From: Lachnospiraceae bacterium
GTDB taxonomy: Bacteria > Bacillota > Clostridia > Lachnospirales > Lachnospiraceae
Assembly (NCBI GenBank): GCA_021202635.1
Contig: JAJQCQ010000096.1
Coordinates: forward strand, 41,237-105,236
Length of the DNA stretch: 64,000 nucleotides
Reading direction: 5' to 3'
The translations under genes and the position numbers were made by a program. Below, piece by piece: positions 36,044-45,030 of the stretch. The notes under the pieces were generated by a model. That model searched no databases and was not told the origin of the DNA. It saw nothing but the letters and a program-made list of their open reading frames with translations. The stretch's first letter is position 1, and each line of letters opens with the position of its first letter.

Positions 36044-36892
36044 ATGGAAAAATTCCTCGGATATGTCCAATTTGTTCGAAATGTGATGAACAAGGTCAGT
36101 CATGATCATGTGCGGGCACATTCCGCGGAAGCGGCATTCTTTCTGATGATGAGCTGCTTTCCGCTGCTGATGCTGCTGATTACGATGCTAAAGTATACTT
36201 CTGTGACACCGGAAGCGATCATCAGCGCGATCGAAGAGCTGACACCATTTGATGTACGGGATATGCTGGAGCCGATGCTGGACTCCATTTATAATCAGAC
36301 GATTGCCCTGGTTTCTACAACCGCTGTCGCCGCGATCTGGACAGCGGGTAAAAGTGTTTTGGGAATGGCGGATGGCCTGAATACCATCTACCGGATTGAG
36401 GAGACCAGAAACTATTTTGTGGTGCGGGTACGTGCAGCCATATATATTGTAGCACTGGTAGTGTCGCTTGGCGCAAGTGTAATTATTCTGGTCATGGGCT
36501 ACGGCTTCAGCGGGTATGTGGCAGAGAAGATCGCATGGCTGCATTTCCTGCCGGATTTCACGACGATCATCCCCGCTTTGCTCACTGTGGGGCTTCTGGC
36601 GGTTTTGTTTCTGATGATGTACACCTATCTTCCGAATCGCAGGATGAGGATGTCCACGCAGCTTCCGGGTGCGATTTTTACCGCAATTGCATGGTGTGTG
36701 TTTTCCTTTTTCTTTTCGGTTTATCTGGAGTATTCGACCAACATGTCTGTCATCTACGGCAGCCTGACTACCCTGGTAGTGGTAATGCTGTGGCTGTATG
36801 CATGCATGTATCTGTGGTTCCTCGGAGCCGAGCTCAACCACTATCTGGCCGAGCCGGAGCTGTTTTCACCGGATGTACCGTGGAAACGGTGA
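36044..36892 (+). CDS. YihY/BrkB family inner membrane protein
   Basis: A 282-residue membrane protein with six hydrophobic segments. It opens HVRAHSAEAAFFLMMSCFPLLMLL, close to the family's AAALAFYTLLSLFPLL, and later has IWTAGKSVLGMADGLNTIY, RRMRMSTQLPGAIFTAIAW and YGSLTTLVVVMLWLYACMYLWFLGAELNHYL. The function is unsettled: older reports of RNase BN activity were withdrawn for this family, and transport or envelope roles are suspected. It follows the SpoIID-like gene and converges with the AraC gene, overlapping it by 59 bp. Confidence 0.88.
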   Translation: MEKFLGYVQFVRNVMNKVSHDHVRAHSAEAAFFLMMSCFPLLMLLITMLKYTSVTPEAIISAIEELTPFDVRDMLEPMLDSIYNQTIALVSTTAVAAIWTAGKSVLGMADGLNTIYRIEETRNYFVVRVRAAIYIVALVVSLGASVIILVMGYGFSGYVAEKIAWLHFLPDFTTIIPALLTVGLLAVLFLMMYTYLPNRRMRMSTQLPGAIFTAIAWCVFSFFFSVYLEYSTNMSVIYGSLTTLVVVMLWLYACMYLWFLGAELNHYLAEPELFSPDVPWKR

Positions 36893-37778
36893 GCGCGGTG
36901 GTGTTTTTTCTATATTCTCTTGGGGTGCAGCCAAACTGTTTTTTAAACAGCTTATTAAAATACGAAATATTCCGGAAACCATGCTCAAGGGCAATTTCCA
37001 TCACAGGCGTTTCAGTTTCCACTAGCGAAGCGGCTGCTTTTGAGAGGCGATAGCGGTTGATATAATCTACACAGGTGGTGCCCGCATATTTGTGGAAGAA
37101 GTTCATGAAGTAGGTCTCACTGAAATGGCAGACCCCGGCCAATTCTCGAATGGACAGATTTTCCATGTAATTGGACTGGATATAGGTCAGAATCTTTTTC
37201 AGCTGCTCCTCGGCATGCAGGTTGGTGTTCTCCACACTTAATTTTTCTACGCATCCAAACGTATACATATCAGAAAAAAGCGCAAAAAGCAGTGCTTTCA
37301 TCCGCAGCTCATAAGTGATTTCTCTTTTTTGAAAAACGGCACAGGCATCGAGAAAGCTCTTTTTCATTTCCGGATAGCCAGGATGATCCGGGTGAATGAC
37401 CGTTGTGAAGCGGCACTTTCCATCTAATATCGGGTTCAGGTATTTGACAGTACAGATATCTGGTGCCAGACTGCCAAGGTAGCGCAGGTGAAATACAAGA
37501 CTGTGCGATGTCATTGTGCAGCCGGGGGATTCTGTGGCACCATGCAGAATTTGAGGAGAAAGAAAAAGAAGATCTCCTTTTTGTACGGAGAAGGCTTCGA
37601 AATTAACCGTGTAGTTTGCGCATCCCTCTTCGATGTAGGTGATTTCCACTTCTTCGTGCCAGTGGAGTGTGAGATTACGGTAGCTTTCCGGTATGTGGCA
37701 GCAATAATAATTCACGGGGAGGAGAGCATCTCCGTGTTCTGCCTTTTCGCGGAAATCTGAGAATGATTTTTTTTGCAT
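36834..37778 (-). CDS. AraC family transcriptional regulator
   Basis: A 314-residue sugar-type regulator: an N-terminal cupin (LHWHEEVEITYIEEGCANYTV) for ligand sensing, then two C-terminal helix-turn-helix motifs (LSIRELAGVCHFSETYFMNFFHKYAG and PVMEIALEHGFRNISYFNKLFKKQFG). It is divergent from the second GH13 glucosidase gene across a 206-bp region, so it most likely controls that gene in response to an alpha-glucoside. The extra C-terminal tail of about 24 residues is encoded over the 3' end of the YihY gene. AGGAAAGGAT lies rather far (about 14 bp) before the ATG. Confidence 0.9.
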   Translation of the reverse strand: MQKKSFSDFREKAEHGDALLPVNYYCCHIPESYRNLTLHWHEEVEITYIEEGCANYTVNFEAFSVQKGDLLFLSPQILHGATESPGCTMTSHSLVFHLRYLGSLAPDICTVKYLNPILDGKCRFTTVIHPDHPGYPEMKKSFLDACAVFQKREITYELRMKALLFALFSDMYTFGCVEKLSVENTNLHAEEQLKKILTYIQSNYMENLSIRELAGVCHFSETYFMNFFHKYAGTTCVDYINRYRLSKAAASLVETETPVMEIALEHGFRNISYFNKLFKKQFGCTPREYRKNTTALTVSTVHPVKTAPARPDSG

Positions 37779-37984
37779 AGAGGCTTTGTTTTATCCTTTC
37801 CTGGATTGTGCGACAAATCCTTAGGATTGTGTTAGTTTTTCATGGAATTCTACAAGAAATCCCAGCACGATTATAGTATATTACTGGCATAAATGCTATC
37901 CTTTTCGTGAGGCAAAGAGAAGAATTTTTTCATGCGTTTTTATCATGAAAACGGATTGCCATATTAGGATTGGAGGATGGGAAG

Positions 37985-39529
37985 ATGCCGAACTGGTTAA
38001 AAGATGCAGTATTTTACGAGATTTATCCGCAGTCATTTTATGACACGAACGGAGACGGAATCGGAGATTTCAACGGAATTATTGAAAAACTGGATTACAT
38101 AAAAAGCCTGGGCTGCAATGCCCTGTGGATCAATCCCTGCTTTGACTCGCTTTTCCACGATGCGGGTTATGATGTGCGGGATTATAAAAAGGTCGCGCCC
38201 CGATATGGGACGAACAGTGACCTTTACCGCCTCTTCGGCGAGGCGCACAGGAAGGGCATCCATGTCCTGCTGGATCTCGTGCCGGGACACACCTCAGAGG
38301 AGCATCCATGGTTTCTGGAAAGTCAGAAAGCAGAGAAAAATGAGTATTCGAACCGCTATATCTGGACGAACGCGGCCTTTCAGCCGGCAAAAGGCTTTCT
38401 TTATATCGGCGGTGAGACAGAGCGGGACGGCGTGTACGTGCTGAACTTTTTTAAATGTCAGCCCGCACTCAACTACGGCTTTCTAAACCCCGAGGAGGAT
38501 TGGCAGCTGTCGATGGATCATCCGGACTGCATTGCTACGCGCGAGGCGATGAAGGACGTCATGCGTTTCTGGCTTGATCATGGCTGTGACGGATTCCGCG
38601 TAGACATGGCGGCTTCTCTTGTGAAAAATGATGACGAGAAAAAATCCGGTACCAGCGCGGTCTGGAAAAATGTGCGGGAAATGCTCGATGCGGAGTATCC
38701 GGAGGCTGCGATGATCTCTGAGTGGAACGAGCCGGAGATGGCGATCAATCAGGGCGGATTCCATATGGATTTCTACCTCAACTGGAGCGGAAACGGTTAC
38801 AGCTCTCTTCTGCGGGATTATGAGAGGGGAGAAGACCACAGCTTTTTCAAAAAGGACGGTTCCGGCGATATACGGCGTTTTCTGGATGAATATCTGCCGC
38901 GCTACGAAGCGACCCGGGAGAATGGCTATTACTGCCTGATCACCTGCAACCATGACACAAAACGTCCGAAGTACAATCTGGACGACTCTGAATTGAAAAT
39001 CGCGTATGCGTTTCTTTTTACCATGCCAGGCGTTCCGTTCCTTTATTACGGCGACGAGATCGGGATGCGCTATCTGGAGCTTAAGACGAAAGAGGGCGGC
39101 TATGGCCGTACCGGTTCCCGCACTCCGATGCAGTGGACCGATGGGAAAAATGCCGGATTTTCCACCTGCCCGGCGGACGCGCTTTACCTGCCGGTTGACA
39201 CAGCCGATGGAGCGCCCAGTGTAGCTGCACAGGAGGTGGATGGGAATTCACTGCTTTCCACAGTAAAAGACTTGCTTCGTCTTCGTCATGAGGAAGAAGA
39301 TCTGCAGGCGGATGGGGATTTTGAAGTGGTTTACGCGGAAAGCGGAAAGCTGCCATTTGTGTACCGCCGAGGCAGTCTGCTGCTGGCGTTAAACCCATCC
39401 ACAGAGCGTGTGAGCGCACCAGTCGGTGAGGCAGATGCGGGGAAAAAGGTGCTCTATGCGATCGGAACCGGTGAAGTGAAGGAGCAGGAGATCATACTTG
39501 CGCCACAGTCGTTTGTAGTGTTGAAATAA
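37985..39529 (+). CDS. GH13 alpha-glucosidase, copy 2
   Basis: A 514-residue enzyme collinear with the copy at 1578-3122 without gaps that I can see, and with most residues the same, so the two are recent paralogues. The same catalytic residues occur: Asp207 (DGFRVDM), Glu246 (MISEWNEP) and Asp324 (TCNHD). The ATG at 37985 follows ATTGGAGGATGGGAAG; an extension to 37970 lacks spacing for a site. Differences cluster outside the active site (for example DSLFHDAGY for DSPFKDAGY, and NWSGNGYSSLL for NGKDNGYTTLL). Unlike copy 1, it has its own divergent AraC regulator, so the copies may respond to different sugars. Confidence 0.93.
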   Translation: MPNWLKDAVFYEIYPQSFYDTNGDGIGDFNGIIEKLDYIKSLGCNALWINPCFDSLFHDAGYDVRDYKKVAPRYGTNSDLYRLFGEAHRKGIHVLLDLVPGHTSEEHPWFLESQKAEKNEYSNRYIWTNAAFQPAKGFLYIGGETERDGVYVLNFFKCQPALNYGFLNPEEDWQLSMDHPDCIATREAMKDVMRFWLDHGCDGFRVDMAASLVKNDDEKKSGTSAVWKNVREMLDAEYPEAAMISEWNEPEMAINQGGFHMDFYLNWSGNGYSSLLRDYERGEDHSFFKKDGSGDIRRFLDEYLPRYEATRENGYYCLITCNHDTKRPKYNLDDSELKIAYAFLFTMPGVPFLYYGDEIGMRYLELKTKEGGYGRTGSRTPMQWTDGKNAGFSTCPADALYLPVDTADGAPSVAAQEVDGNSLLSTVKDLLRLRHEEEDLQADGDFEVVYAESGKLPFVYRRGSLLLALNPSTERVSAPVGEADAGKKVLYAIGTGEVKEQEIILAPQSFVVLK

Positions 39530-39548
39530 GAAGAAATTAAAAATGAAA

Positions 39549-39657
39549 TTGACTTTTTGCAAGATAGGGTATATGATATTTGTAGCTAAGGAATGCGGTG
39601 ATTCCATATGGCGCAAAAAAACGAACAGCCCGGAGGGTGCCGTCCTCTGGGCTGTTC
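39549..39657 (+). ncRNA. Putative antisense RNA of a type I toxin-antitoxin pair (promoter and body)
   Basis: TTGACT (39549-39554), a 17-bp spacer and TATGAT (39572-39577) form a plus-strand promoter that would start RNA near 39584. The RNA runs into the hairpin GAACAGCCC/GGGCTGTTC (39623-39657) and towards the 3' part of the minus-strand toxin gene. Read from the minus strand, the same hairpin is followed by seven T (39615-39621), so it also ends the toxin transcript. The 3' end of the antisense RNA is not certain. Confidence 0.6.
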
Positions 39658-39698
39658 TTGCTCGTTACGGTGAGCTAATCCTTTTAGGCTGTTGCTGT

Positions 39699-39788
39699 CT
39701 ACTTATTTCTGCCCAGCCATTTGCTTATGTAGTTGCCGATTACACTTGCTCCGACAGAAACAAGAAAAGCGGTGATTAAATCCACCAT
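39699..39788 (-). CDS. Small hydrophobic peptide, putative type I toxin
   Basis: A 29-residue peptide, MVDLITAFLVSVGASVIG followed by NYISKWLGRNK: one membrane helix and a basic tail, the layout of TxpA/BsrG/Fst-like type I toxins. AGGAGGTGA lies 6 bp before the ATG. Its own promoter (39833-39861) and terminator hairpin are present, and an opposing promoter lies at 39549. A longer plus-strand open frame over the same bases has no ribosome binding site and includes the terminator, so it is not favoured. Confidence 0.65.
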   Translation of the reverse strand: MVDLITAFLVSVGASVIGNYISKWLGRNK

Positions 39789-39832
39789 ATGGCGTCACCT
39801 CCTTCCTGCTGGAATGAGTCGACAGCAACATA

Positions 39833-39861
39833 AATATATCACATAATCACAGACATTTCAA
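39833..39861 (-). promoter_or_regulatory. Promoter of the small hydrophobic peptide gene
   Basis: On the minus strand: TTGAAA (39861-39856), a 17-bp spacer and TATATT (39838-39833). It predicts a 5' leader of about 38 nt before the toxin ATG. Confidence 0.6.
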
Positions 39862-39944
39862 CCGAAATTAATACTATAATATTTAATTGCACAAAAATGA
39901 TTTATTAATAGATACTTATTGAAAAAAGATTTTTGAATAATATC

Positions 39945-40393
39945 TTGACAACCCATTTTCCTGTGTTAAAATGGATTTTAGTGAGAAAAGCGAAGATGGT
40001 GCAAAGTAGTGATCTGACTTCATCCAGAGAGAGGGTGTCATCGGTTGGAAACATCCTTATGTTCAGGCAGGGAGCGAAATTCACACCGGAGTTCTGTTTC
40101 TGAATTGTTTTTTAGCTGAACATAGGTATTGATTCAGAGCAGCAGGCCACAGACCGCTGTTCTGAGCTATTACGAACATAGTAGGAAATGGCGTCAGTGC
40201 ACGTTACGCATATCGAGTGTCCGTTTTATTGTTTTCAATCTTTATCGCGTGGAGTTTGGCGCGACTTTGGGTATTTTGCAATTAAAACAATTGTGGAATC
40301 CGCATTGTGAAAGGGTGAAAAGCATGAACGGGAAGCAGGGTGGTACCACGGAGTAGATTGGCTTCGTCCCTATTTTGGGATGGAGCTTTTTTT
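39945..40393 (+). promoter_or_regulatory. T-box leader of pheST with promoter and terminator
   Basis: A promoter (TTGACA 39945-39950, 16-bp spacer, TAAAAT 39967-39972) starts a leader of about 410 nt. The T-box sequence GCAGGGTGGTACCACGG (40335-40351) precedes the terminator GGCTTCGTCCC/GGGATGGAGCT (40360-40387) with a T-run to 40393. A Phe UUC triplet at 40080-40082, in GAAATTCACACCGG, is a plausible specifier, but the Stem I fold was not fully traced. Uncharged tRNA-Phe would favour the antiterminator and allow pheST expression. Confidence 0.9.
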
Positions 40394-40498
40394 ACGTTTT
40401 ATACGCAAAGCCGGGTAAGAAAGATTTTCGGCCGAAAGCGCATCGGCTTGCGGGGCGCCATCCTGTCTGACAAACTTACAGTAGAAAGGAAGAATATT

Positions 40499-41518
40499 AT
40501 GAAAGACAGATTACAGTCCATCAAAGAGGACGCGCTTGCACAGATCAGGGAAGCGGATATGCTGGATCGTCTGAATGACGTGCGGGTGAATTTCCTGGGC
40601 AAAAAAGGCGAGCTGACCGCACTTCTTAAGAGCATGAAGGATGTGGCGCCGGAGGAGCGTCCGGCATTTGGCAAGCTGGTGAATGAGACACGCGCCCAAA
40701 TTGAGGAGGCGCTGGATGAGTCGAAGAAAAAGCTGGAGCAGATTGCTCTGGAGGCGTCGCTGAAAGGGGAAGCCATTGACGTGACACTTCCGGCGAAACG
40801 CAGCCAGGTCGGCCATCGCCATCCGAATACGATCGCGCGGGAAGAAGTGGAGCGCATCTTCGTCGGCATGGGCTACGAGGTCGTGGAAGGCCCGGAGATT
40901 GAGTATGACCTCTATAATTTTGAAAAACTGAATATTCCTGCCAACCATCCGGCAAAGGATGAGCAGGATACCTTCTATATTAATAAAGACATTGTACTGC
41001 GCACGCAGACCTCCCCGGTGCAGGCGCGCGTGATGGAGCAGGGAAAGCTGCCGATCCGTATGATTTCTCCGGGGCGTGTATTCCGTTCTGACGAGGTCGA
41101 TGCGACCCATTCGCCGTCCTTCCACCAGATCGAGGGACTGGTAGTGGATAAAAATATCACCTTCGCAGATCTGAAGGGAACGCTGGAGGTGTTTGCGAAA
41201 GAACTGTTCGGCGAAGAAACACGGACAAAATTCCGCCCCCACCATTTCCCATTCACAGAGCCGAGCGCGGAGATGGATGTTTCCTGCTTCAAATGCGGCG
41301 GGAAGGGCTGCCGTTTCTGCAAGGGCAGCGGCTGGATTGAGATTCTGGGCTGCGGCATGGTGCACCCGCACGTATTCGAAATGTGCGGCATCGACCCGGA
41401 TGTCTACACCGGCTTCGCCTTCGGTGTCGGCCTGGAGCGCATTGCCCTGCTGAAATATGAGATAGACGACATGCGCCTGCTGTACGAGAACGATGTGCGG
41501 TTTTTGAAACAGTTTTGA
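40499..41518 (+). CDS. pheS: Phenylalanine-tRNA ligase alpha subunit
   Basis: The catalytic alpha subunit of the heterotetrameric class II synthetase. The ATG at 40499 follows AGAAAGGAAGAATATT and gives 339 residues; the upstream open frame lies in the T-box leader. An N-terminal coiled coil (QIREADMLDRLNDVRVNFLGKKGEL) binds tRNA. Motif 2 is SPGRVFRSDEVDATHSPSFHQIEGL and motif 3 FGVGLERIALLKY. The Cys-rich CFKCGGKGCRFCKGSGWIEILGCGMVHP block is typical of clostridial PheS. pheT follows after a short family A repeat. Confidence 0.96.
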   Translation: MKDRLQSIKEDALAQIREADMLDRLNDVRVNFLGKKGELTALLKSMKDVAPEERPAFGKLVNETRAQIEEALDESKKKLEQIALEASLKGEAIDVTLPAKRSQVGHRHPNTIAREEVERIFVGMGYEVVEGPEIEYDLYNFEKLNIPANHPAKDEQDTFYINKDIVLRTQTSPVQARVMEQGKLPIRMISPGRVFRSDEVDATHSPSFHQIEGLVVDKNITFADLKGTLEVFAKELFGEETRTKFRPHHFPFTEPSAEMDVSCFKCGGKGCRFCKGSGWIEILGCGMVHPHVFEMCGIDPDVYTGFAFGVGLERIALLKYEIDDMRLLYENDVRFLKQF

Positions 41519-41522
41519 AAAC

Positions 41523-41582
41523 CAGTCCAGAGCAGCAGCAACAAGATAGCAAAGCCCGTGCGGATTTATCCGCTAAGGGCTA
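41523..41582. repeat. Palindromic repeat family A between pheS and pheT
   Basis: CAGTCCAGAGCAGCAGC (41523-41539) and the hairpin GCCCGTGCGGATTTATCCGC...GGGC repeat the left end and inner hairpin of the element at 6543. The right half is missing. It sits inside an operon, so it is presumably transcribed. Confidence 0.75.
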
Positions 41583-41600
41583 TAGAAGGAGATTTTGATT

Positions 41601-44081
41601 ATGAATACAACATTATCGTGGATAAAGGCATATGTCCCGGATCTGGACGTGACCGCGCAGGAGTACACGGATGCGATGACGCTCTCCGGGACGAAGGTAG
41701 AAGGCTATGTGGCGGCGGACCGCGATCTGGACAAGATCGTGATCGGCCAGATTGAGCAGATTGAGCAGCATCCGGACGCGGATAAGCTGATTGTCTGCCA
41801 GGTGAATGTCGGCGAGAAGACGGTTCAGATCGTGACGGGTGCGCCGAATGTCCATGTGGGTGATAAGATTCCGGTTGTGTTAGATGGCGGCCGCGTGGCG
41901 GGCAATCATGACGGAAAGATGACCGAGGGCGGTATCGAGATCAAAAAGGGCAAGCTTCGCGGGATCGAATCAAATGGTATGATGTGCTCGATTGAGGAGC
42001 TTGGCTCTACGAGAGAACTGTATCCGGAAGCGCCGGAGTATGGCATTTACATTTTCCCAGAGGATGCGGAAGTGGGTTCTGACGCGGTCAAGGCGCTTGG
42101 CCTGGACGATGTGACGTTTGAATATGAGATTACTTCAAACCGCGTGGACTGCTTCTCCGTGATTGGTATCGCGCGTGAAGCGGCGGCGACGTTTGGAAAG
42201 AAATTCCATCCGCCGGTAGTGACCGAGACTCCGAGCCGTCCGGCAAAAGAAAATGACGAGACGGATAACCGGAAGCAGGCGTCGGATTACGTGAAGGTGA
42301 CAGTGCAGGATCCGGATCTTTGCTCTCGCTATACCGCGCGTATTGTGAAAAATATCCGTATTGCGCCATCACCGAAGTGGATGCAGCGCCGTCTGGCGGC
42401 AGCCGGGATTCGTCCGATCAATAACATTGTCGATATTACAAACTATGTCATGGAAGAGTATGGCCAGCCAATGCATGCGTACGATTATGATACTATTGCC
42501 GGCCATGAGATTATCGTGCGCCGCGCGGCGAAGGATGAAAAATTTACAACACTGGATGGGCAGGAGCGCACCATGGATGAGAACGTCGTGATGATCTGCG
42601 ACAGCGAGAAATCGGTCGGTATCGGCGGCATCATGGGCGGCGAAAACTCCATGATTACGGATGATGTGAAAACGATGATGTTTGAGGCGGCCTGCTTTGA
42701 CGGCACGAACATCCGTCTTTCTTCGAAGCGGATCGGCCTGCGCACGGATGCGTCTTCGATCTTTGAGAAAGGACTCGATCCGAACAACGCGAAAGCGGCG
42801 ATTGACCGTGCGTGCCAGCTGGTGGAAGAGATGGATGCCGGAGATGTAGTTCCGGGCATGGTAGATATTTATCCGGTGGTAAAAGAGCCGGTGCGTATTC
42901 CATTTGAGCCGGAAAATATCAATGCCCTGCTTGGCACGGATATTTCCGCAGAGCAGATGCTTGCGTATTTTAAGAAAATCGACCTTGAATATGACGCGGC
43001 AACGAATGAAGTGATTGCGCCGACCTTCCGTCAGGATTTGTTCCGCACAGCCGATCTGGCGGAGGAAGTAGCCCGTTTCTACGGCTATGACAACATTCCG
43101 ATGACACTGCCGAGCGGTGAGGCGACGACCGGTAAACGCTCTTTTGAGATGCGTGTGCGTGATGTGGCGCAGGAGGTTGCGGAATTCTGCGGCTTCTCAC
43201 AGGGCATGAGTTATTCCTTCGAGAGTCCGAAGGTGTTTGACAAGCTGCTTCTGCCGGAGGATTCTTCGCTTCGCCAGGCAATTAAAATCACCAACCCTCT
43301 GGGGGAGGATTACAGCATCATGCGGACGACGCCTTTAAATGGGATGCTGACATCCCTGGCGTTCAACTACAATCATGGGAACCGAAACGTGCGTCTGTAT
43401 GAGCTGGGCAATATTTACCTGCCGAAGGCTCTGCCGCTGACGGAACTGCCGGATGAGCGGATGCAGTTCACGCTTGGAATGTATGGCGAGGGCGACTCAT
43501 CCACGAAGGATGGCGAGGGCAATTTCTTCGTCATGAAGGGCGTGGTAGAGGAGTTCCTGGAAAAGGCAGGACTCAATGGCAGAGTGACCTACGATCCGGC
43601 ATCCGAGCGGCCGTATCTGCATCCCTGCCGCCAGGCGGATATTATTTATAATAAGAAGAAACTCGGCTACCTCGGCCAGATTCATCCGACGGTGTCCAAC
43701 GATTCCTACGGCATTGGCGAAAGAGTTTTTGTAGCGGTGCTTGATATGCAGGAGGTTACTTCATTTGCCGGCTTCGACTACAAATATACCGGCATTGCGC
43801 GCTATCCGGCAGCGACCAGAGACATCAGCATGCTTGTTCCGAAGAAGGTGCTTGCTGGTCAGATCGAGGCAATGATCCTCCAGCGCGGCGGCAAGATCCT
43901 GGAATCCTGCAGTCTGTTCGATGTCTATGAGGGCAAGCAGATTCCGAAGGGATATAAATCTATGGCTTACTCGCTGGCCTTCCGCGCGAAAGACCGCACG
44001 CTTGGCGAGAATGATATCACAGCTGCCATGAAGAAAATCTGGAATGGGCTGGAATCACTGGGGATTGAGATTCGGTCATAA
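41601..44081 (+). CDS. pheT: Phenylalanine-tRNA ligase beta subunit
   Basis: An 826-residue beta subunit with a start behind AGAAGGAGATTTTGATT. The domains run in the usual order: an N-terminal EMAP-type tRNA-binding domain (IEQHPDADKLIVCQVNVG, about 45-150), B3/B4 editing (about 215-400, with KWMQRRLAAAGIRPINNIVDITNYV), and B5 (about 410-480). A catalytic-like core without catalysis follows, then the C-terminal FDX-ACB anticodon-binding domain (YPAATRDISMLVPKKVLAGQ, about 735-826). It forms the enzyme with PheS. Confidence 0.96.
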   Translation: MNTTLSWIKAYVPDLDVTAQEYTDAMTLSGTKVEGYVAADRDLDKIVIGQIEQIEQHPDADKLIVCQVNVGEKTVQIVTGAPNVHVGDKIPVVLDGGRVAGNHDGKMTEGGIEIKKGKLRGIESNGMMCSIEELGSTRELYPEAPEYGIYIFPEDAEVGSDAVKALGLDDVTFEYEITSNRVDCFSVIGIAREAAATFGKKFHPPVVTETPSRPAKENDETDNRKQASDYVKVTVQDPDLCSRYTARIVKNIRIAPSPKWMQRRLAAAGIRPINNIVDITNYVMEEYGQPMHAYDYDTIAGHEIIVRRAAKDEKFTTLDGQERTMDENVVMICDSEKSVGIGGIMGGENSMITDDVKTMMFEAACFDGTNIRLSSKRIGLRTDASSIFEKGLDPNNAKAAIDRACQLVEEMDAGDVVPGMVDIYPVVKEPVRIPFEPENINALLGTDISAEQMLAYFKKIDLEYDAATNEVIAPTFRQDLFRTADLAEEVARFYGYDNIPMTLPSGEATTGKRSFEMRVRDVAQEVAEFCGFSQGMSYSFESPKVFDKLLLPEDSSLRQAIKITNPLGEDYSIMRTTPLNGMLTSLAFNYNHGNRNVRLYELGNIYLPKALPLTELPDERMQFTLGMYGEGDSSTKDGEGNFFVMKGVVEEFLEKAGLNGRVTYDPASERPYLHPCRQADIIYNKKKLGYLGQIHPTVSNDSYGIGERVFVAVLDMQEVTSFAGFDYKYTGIARYPAATRDISMLVPKKVLAGQIEAMILQRGGKILESCSLFDVYEGKQIPKGYKSMAYSLAFRAKDRTLGENDITAAMKKIWNGLESLGIEIRS

Positions 44082-44151
44082 ACACTTTTGTAATTATGCA
44101 GAACAGCATCGGTCTGTTGTTTTGCTCTGTTACACAATTATGAAATCATTC

Positions 44152-44252
44152 AGAAAGCCTTGCGCGAGCAGGGCTTTCTGTGAAAATAAGGTTATTGATC
44201 ACACCAGCAGTGGTTAAATCATGTGAATTTTGTCATGGTGTGATCTGTAACG
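44152..44252. repeat. Hairpin and palindromic repeat family B after pheT
   Basis: AGAAAGCC/GGCTTTCT (44152-44179) may be the pheT terminator or processing hairpin, though no U-run follows. GTTATTGATCACACC (44191-44205) and GGTGTGATCTGTAACG (44237-44252) are the ends of a family B element. Both arms carry the same change (GATCACACC/GGTGTGATC for GGTCACACC/GGTGTGACC), a paired substitution that preserves the stem. Confidence 0.7.
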
Positions 44253-44279
44253 ATTGCAACGTTTTATAAGGAGAAAAAG

Positions 44280-44963
44280 ATGAGACTGTATATCATCCGA
44301 CATGGTCAGACGGAGTGGAATTCTTCCTATCGTTTACAGGGTCGGACGGACATTCCACTGAATGAGAGCGGCCGGGAGCTGGCGAGAAAAACAGGCGAAG
44401 CTCTCGCGCGTCAGGGGATATGCTTCGAACGAATCTACACCAGTCCGCTGATTCGCGCCCGTGAGACGGCAGAATTGGTGAGCAAAAACAGTATAGGAAC
44501 AGAATTGGTGACACCTATTCTTGCGGATTGGCATCTTCAGGAAATCAGCTTCGGTGCGATGGAAGGGGAACGCGTGCGAGACGAGAACGGCGTTCTCAAT
44601 GTCGAAAATTACATTTGGTTTTTCAACGATCCGGAGCGGTATATTCCCCCGGAGGGCGGAGAAAGCTTTGAAGCGCTGCTGGAAAGAACAGGTGAATTTC
44701 TGGAAATTCTGCGCCAGGAGGCTCTTGGTTTTACGGAAGTAAATTCCTGTGACAATGCTGCGCCTGAAAAGAAGCATTCAGTGGGGAATGTCCTGATTTC
44801 CACCCACGGAGCTGCTTCGCGTGCGCTGCTCGCCAATATCACGCATTGCCCGCTCCGGGATTTCTGGTGCGGCGGAGTGCCGAAAAACTGTGCGGTCACG
44901 ATTGCAGATCTGGAAGATGGAGTTTGGAAGATCAGAGAACAGGACCGGCTGTTTTATGCTTAA
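44280..44963 (+). CDS. Histidine phosphatase family protein
   Basis: A 227-residue cytosolic phosphatase of the phosphoglycerate mutase-like branch. The start follows AAGGAGAAAAAG. The catalytic His is in YIIRHGQTEWNSSYRLQG (RHG box), the substrate-binding Arg in YTSPLIRARETAELV, the acid Glu in EISFGAMEGE and the second His in VLISTHGAASRALL. It is probably a general sugar-phosphate or nucleotide phosphatase rather than a glycolytic mutase, as gpmI is present. queA follows 67 bp later. Confidence 0.88.
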   Translation: MRLYIIRHGQTEWNSSYRLQGRTDIPLNESGRELARKTGEALARQGICFERIYTSPLIRARETAELVSKNSIGTELVTPILADWHLQEISFGAMEGERVRDENGVLNVENYIWFFNDPERYIPPEGGESFEALLERTGEFLEILRQEALGFTEVNSCDNAAPEKKHSVGNVLISTHGAASRALLANITHCPLRDFWCGGVPKNCAVTIADLEDGVWKIREQDRLFYA

Positions 44964-45030
44964 AACAACAGTCAGATGCAAACCACTGCTTATGATACAT
45001 TATTATTATTTTGGAAAGAATGGATGAGGA

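Noticed and set aside
39543..39779. Plus-strand open frame of 78 codons
   Set aside because: It has no ribosome binding site, starts inside the antisense promoter region, and runs through a terminator hairpin. The minus-strand 29-residue peptide has a perfect site.
40129..40356. Open frame inside the pheS leader
   Set aside because: It lies within the T-box leader and has no conserved features.
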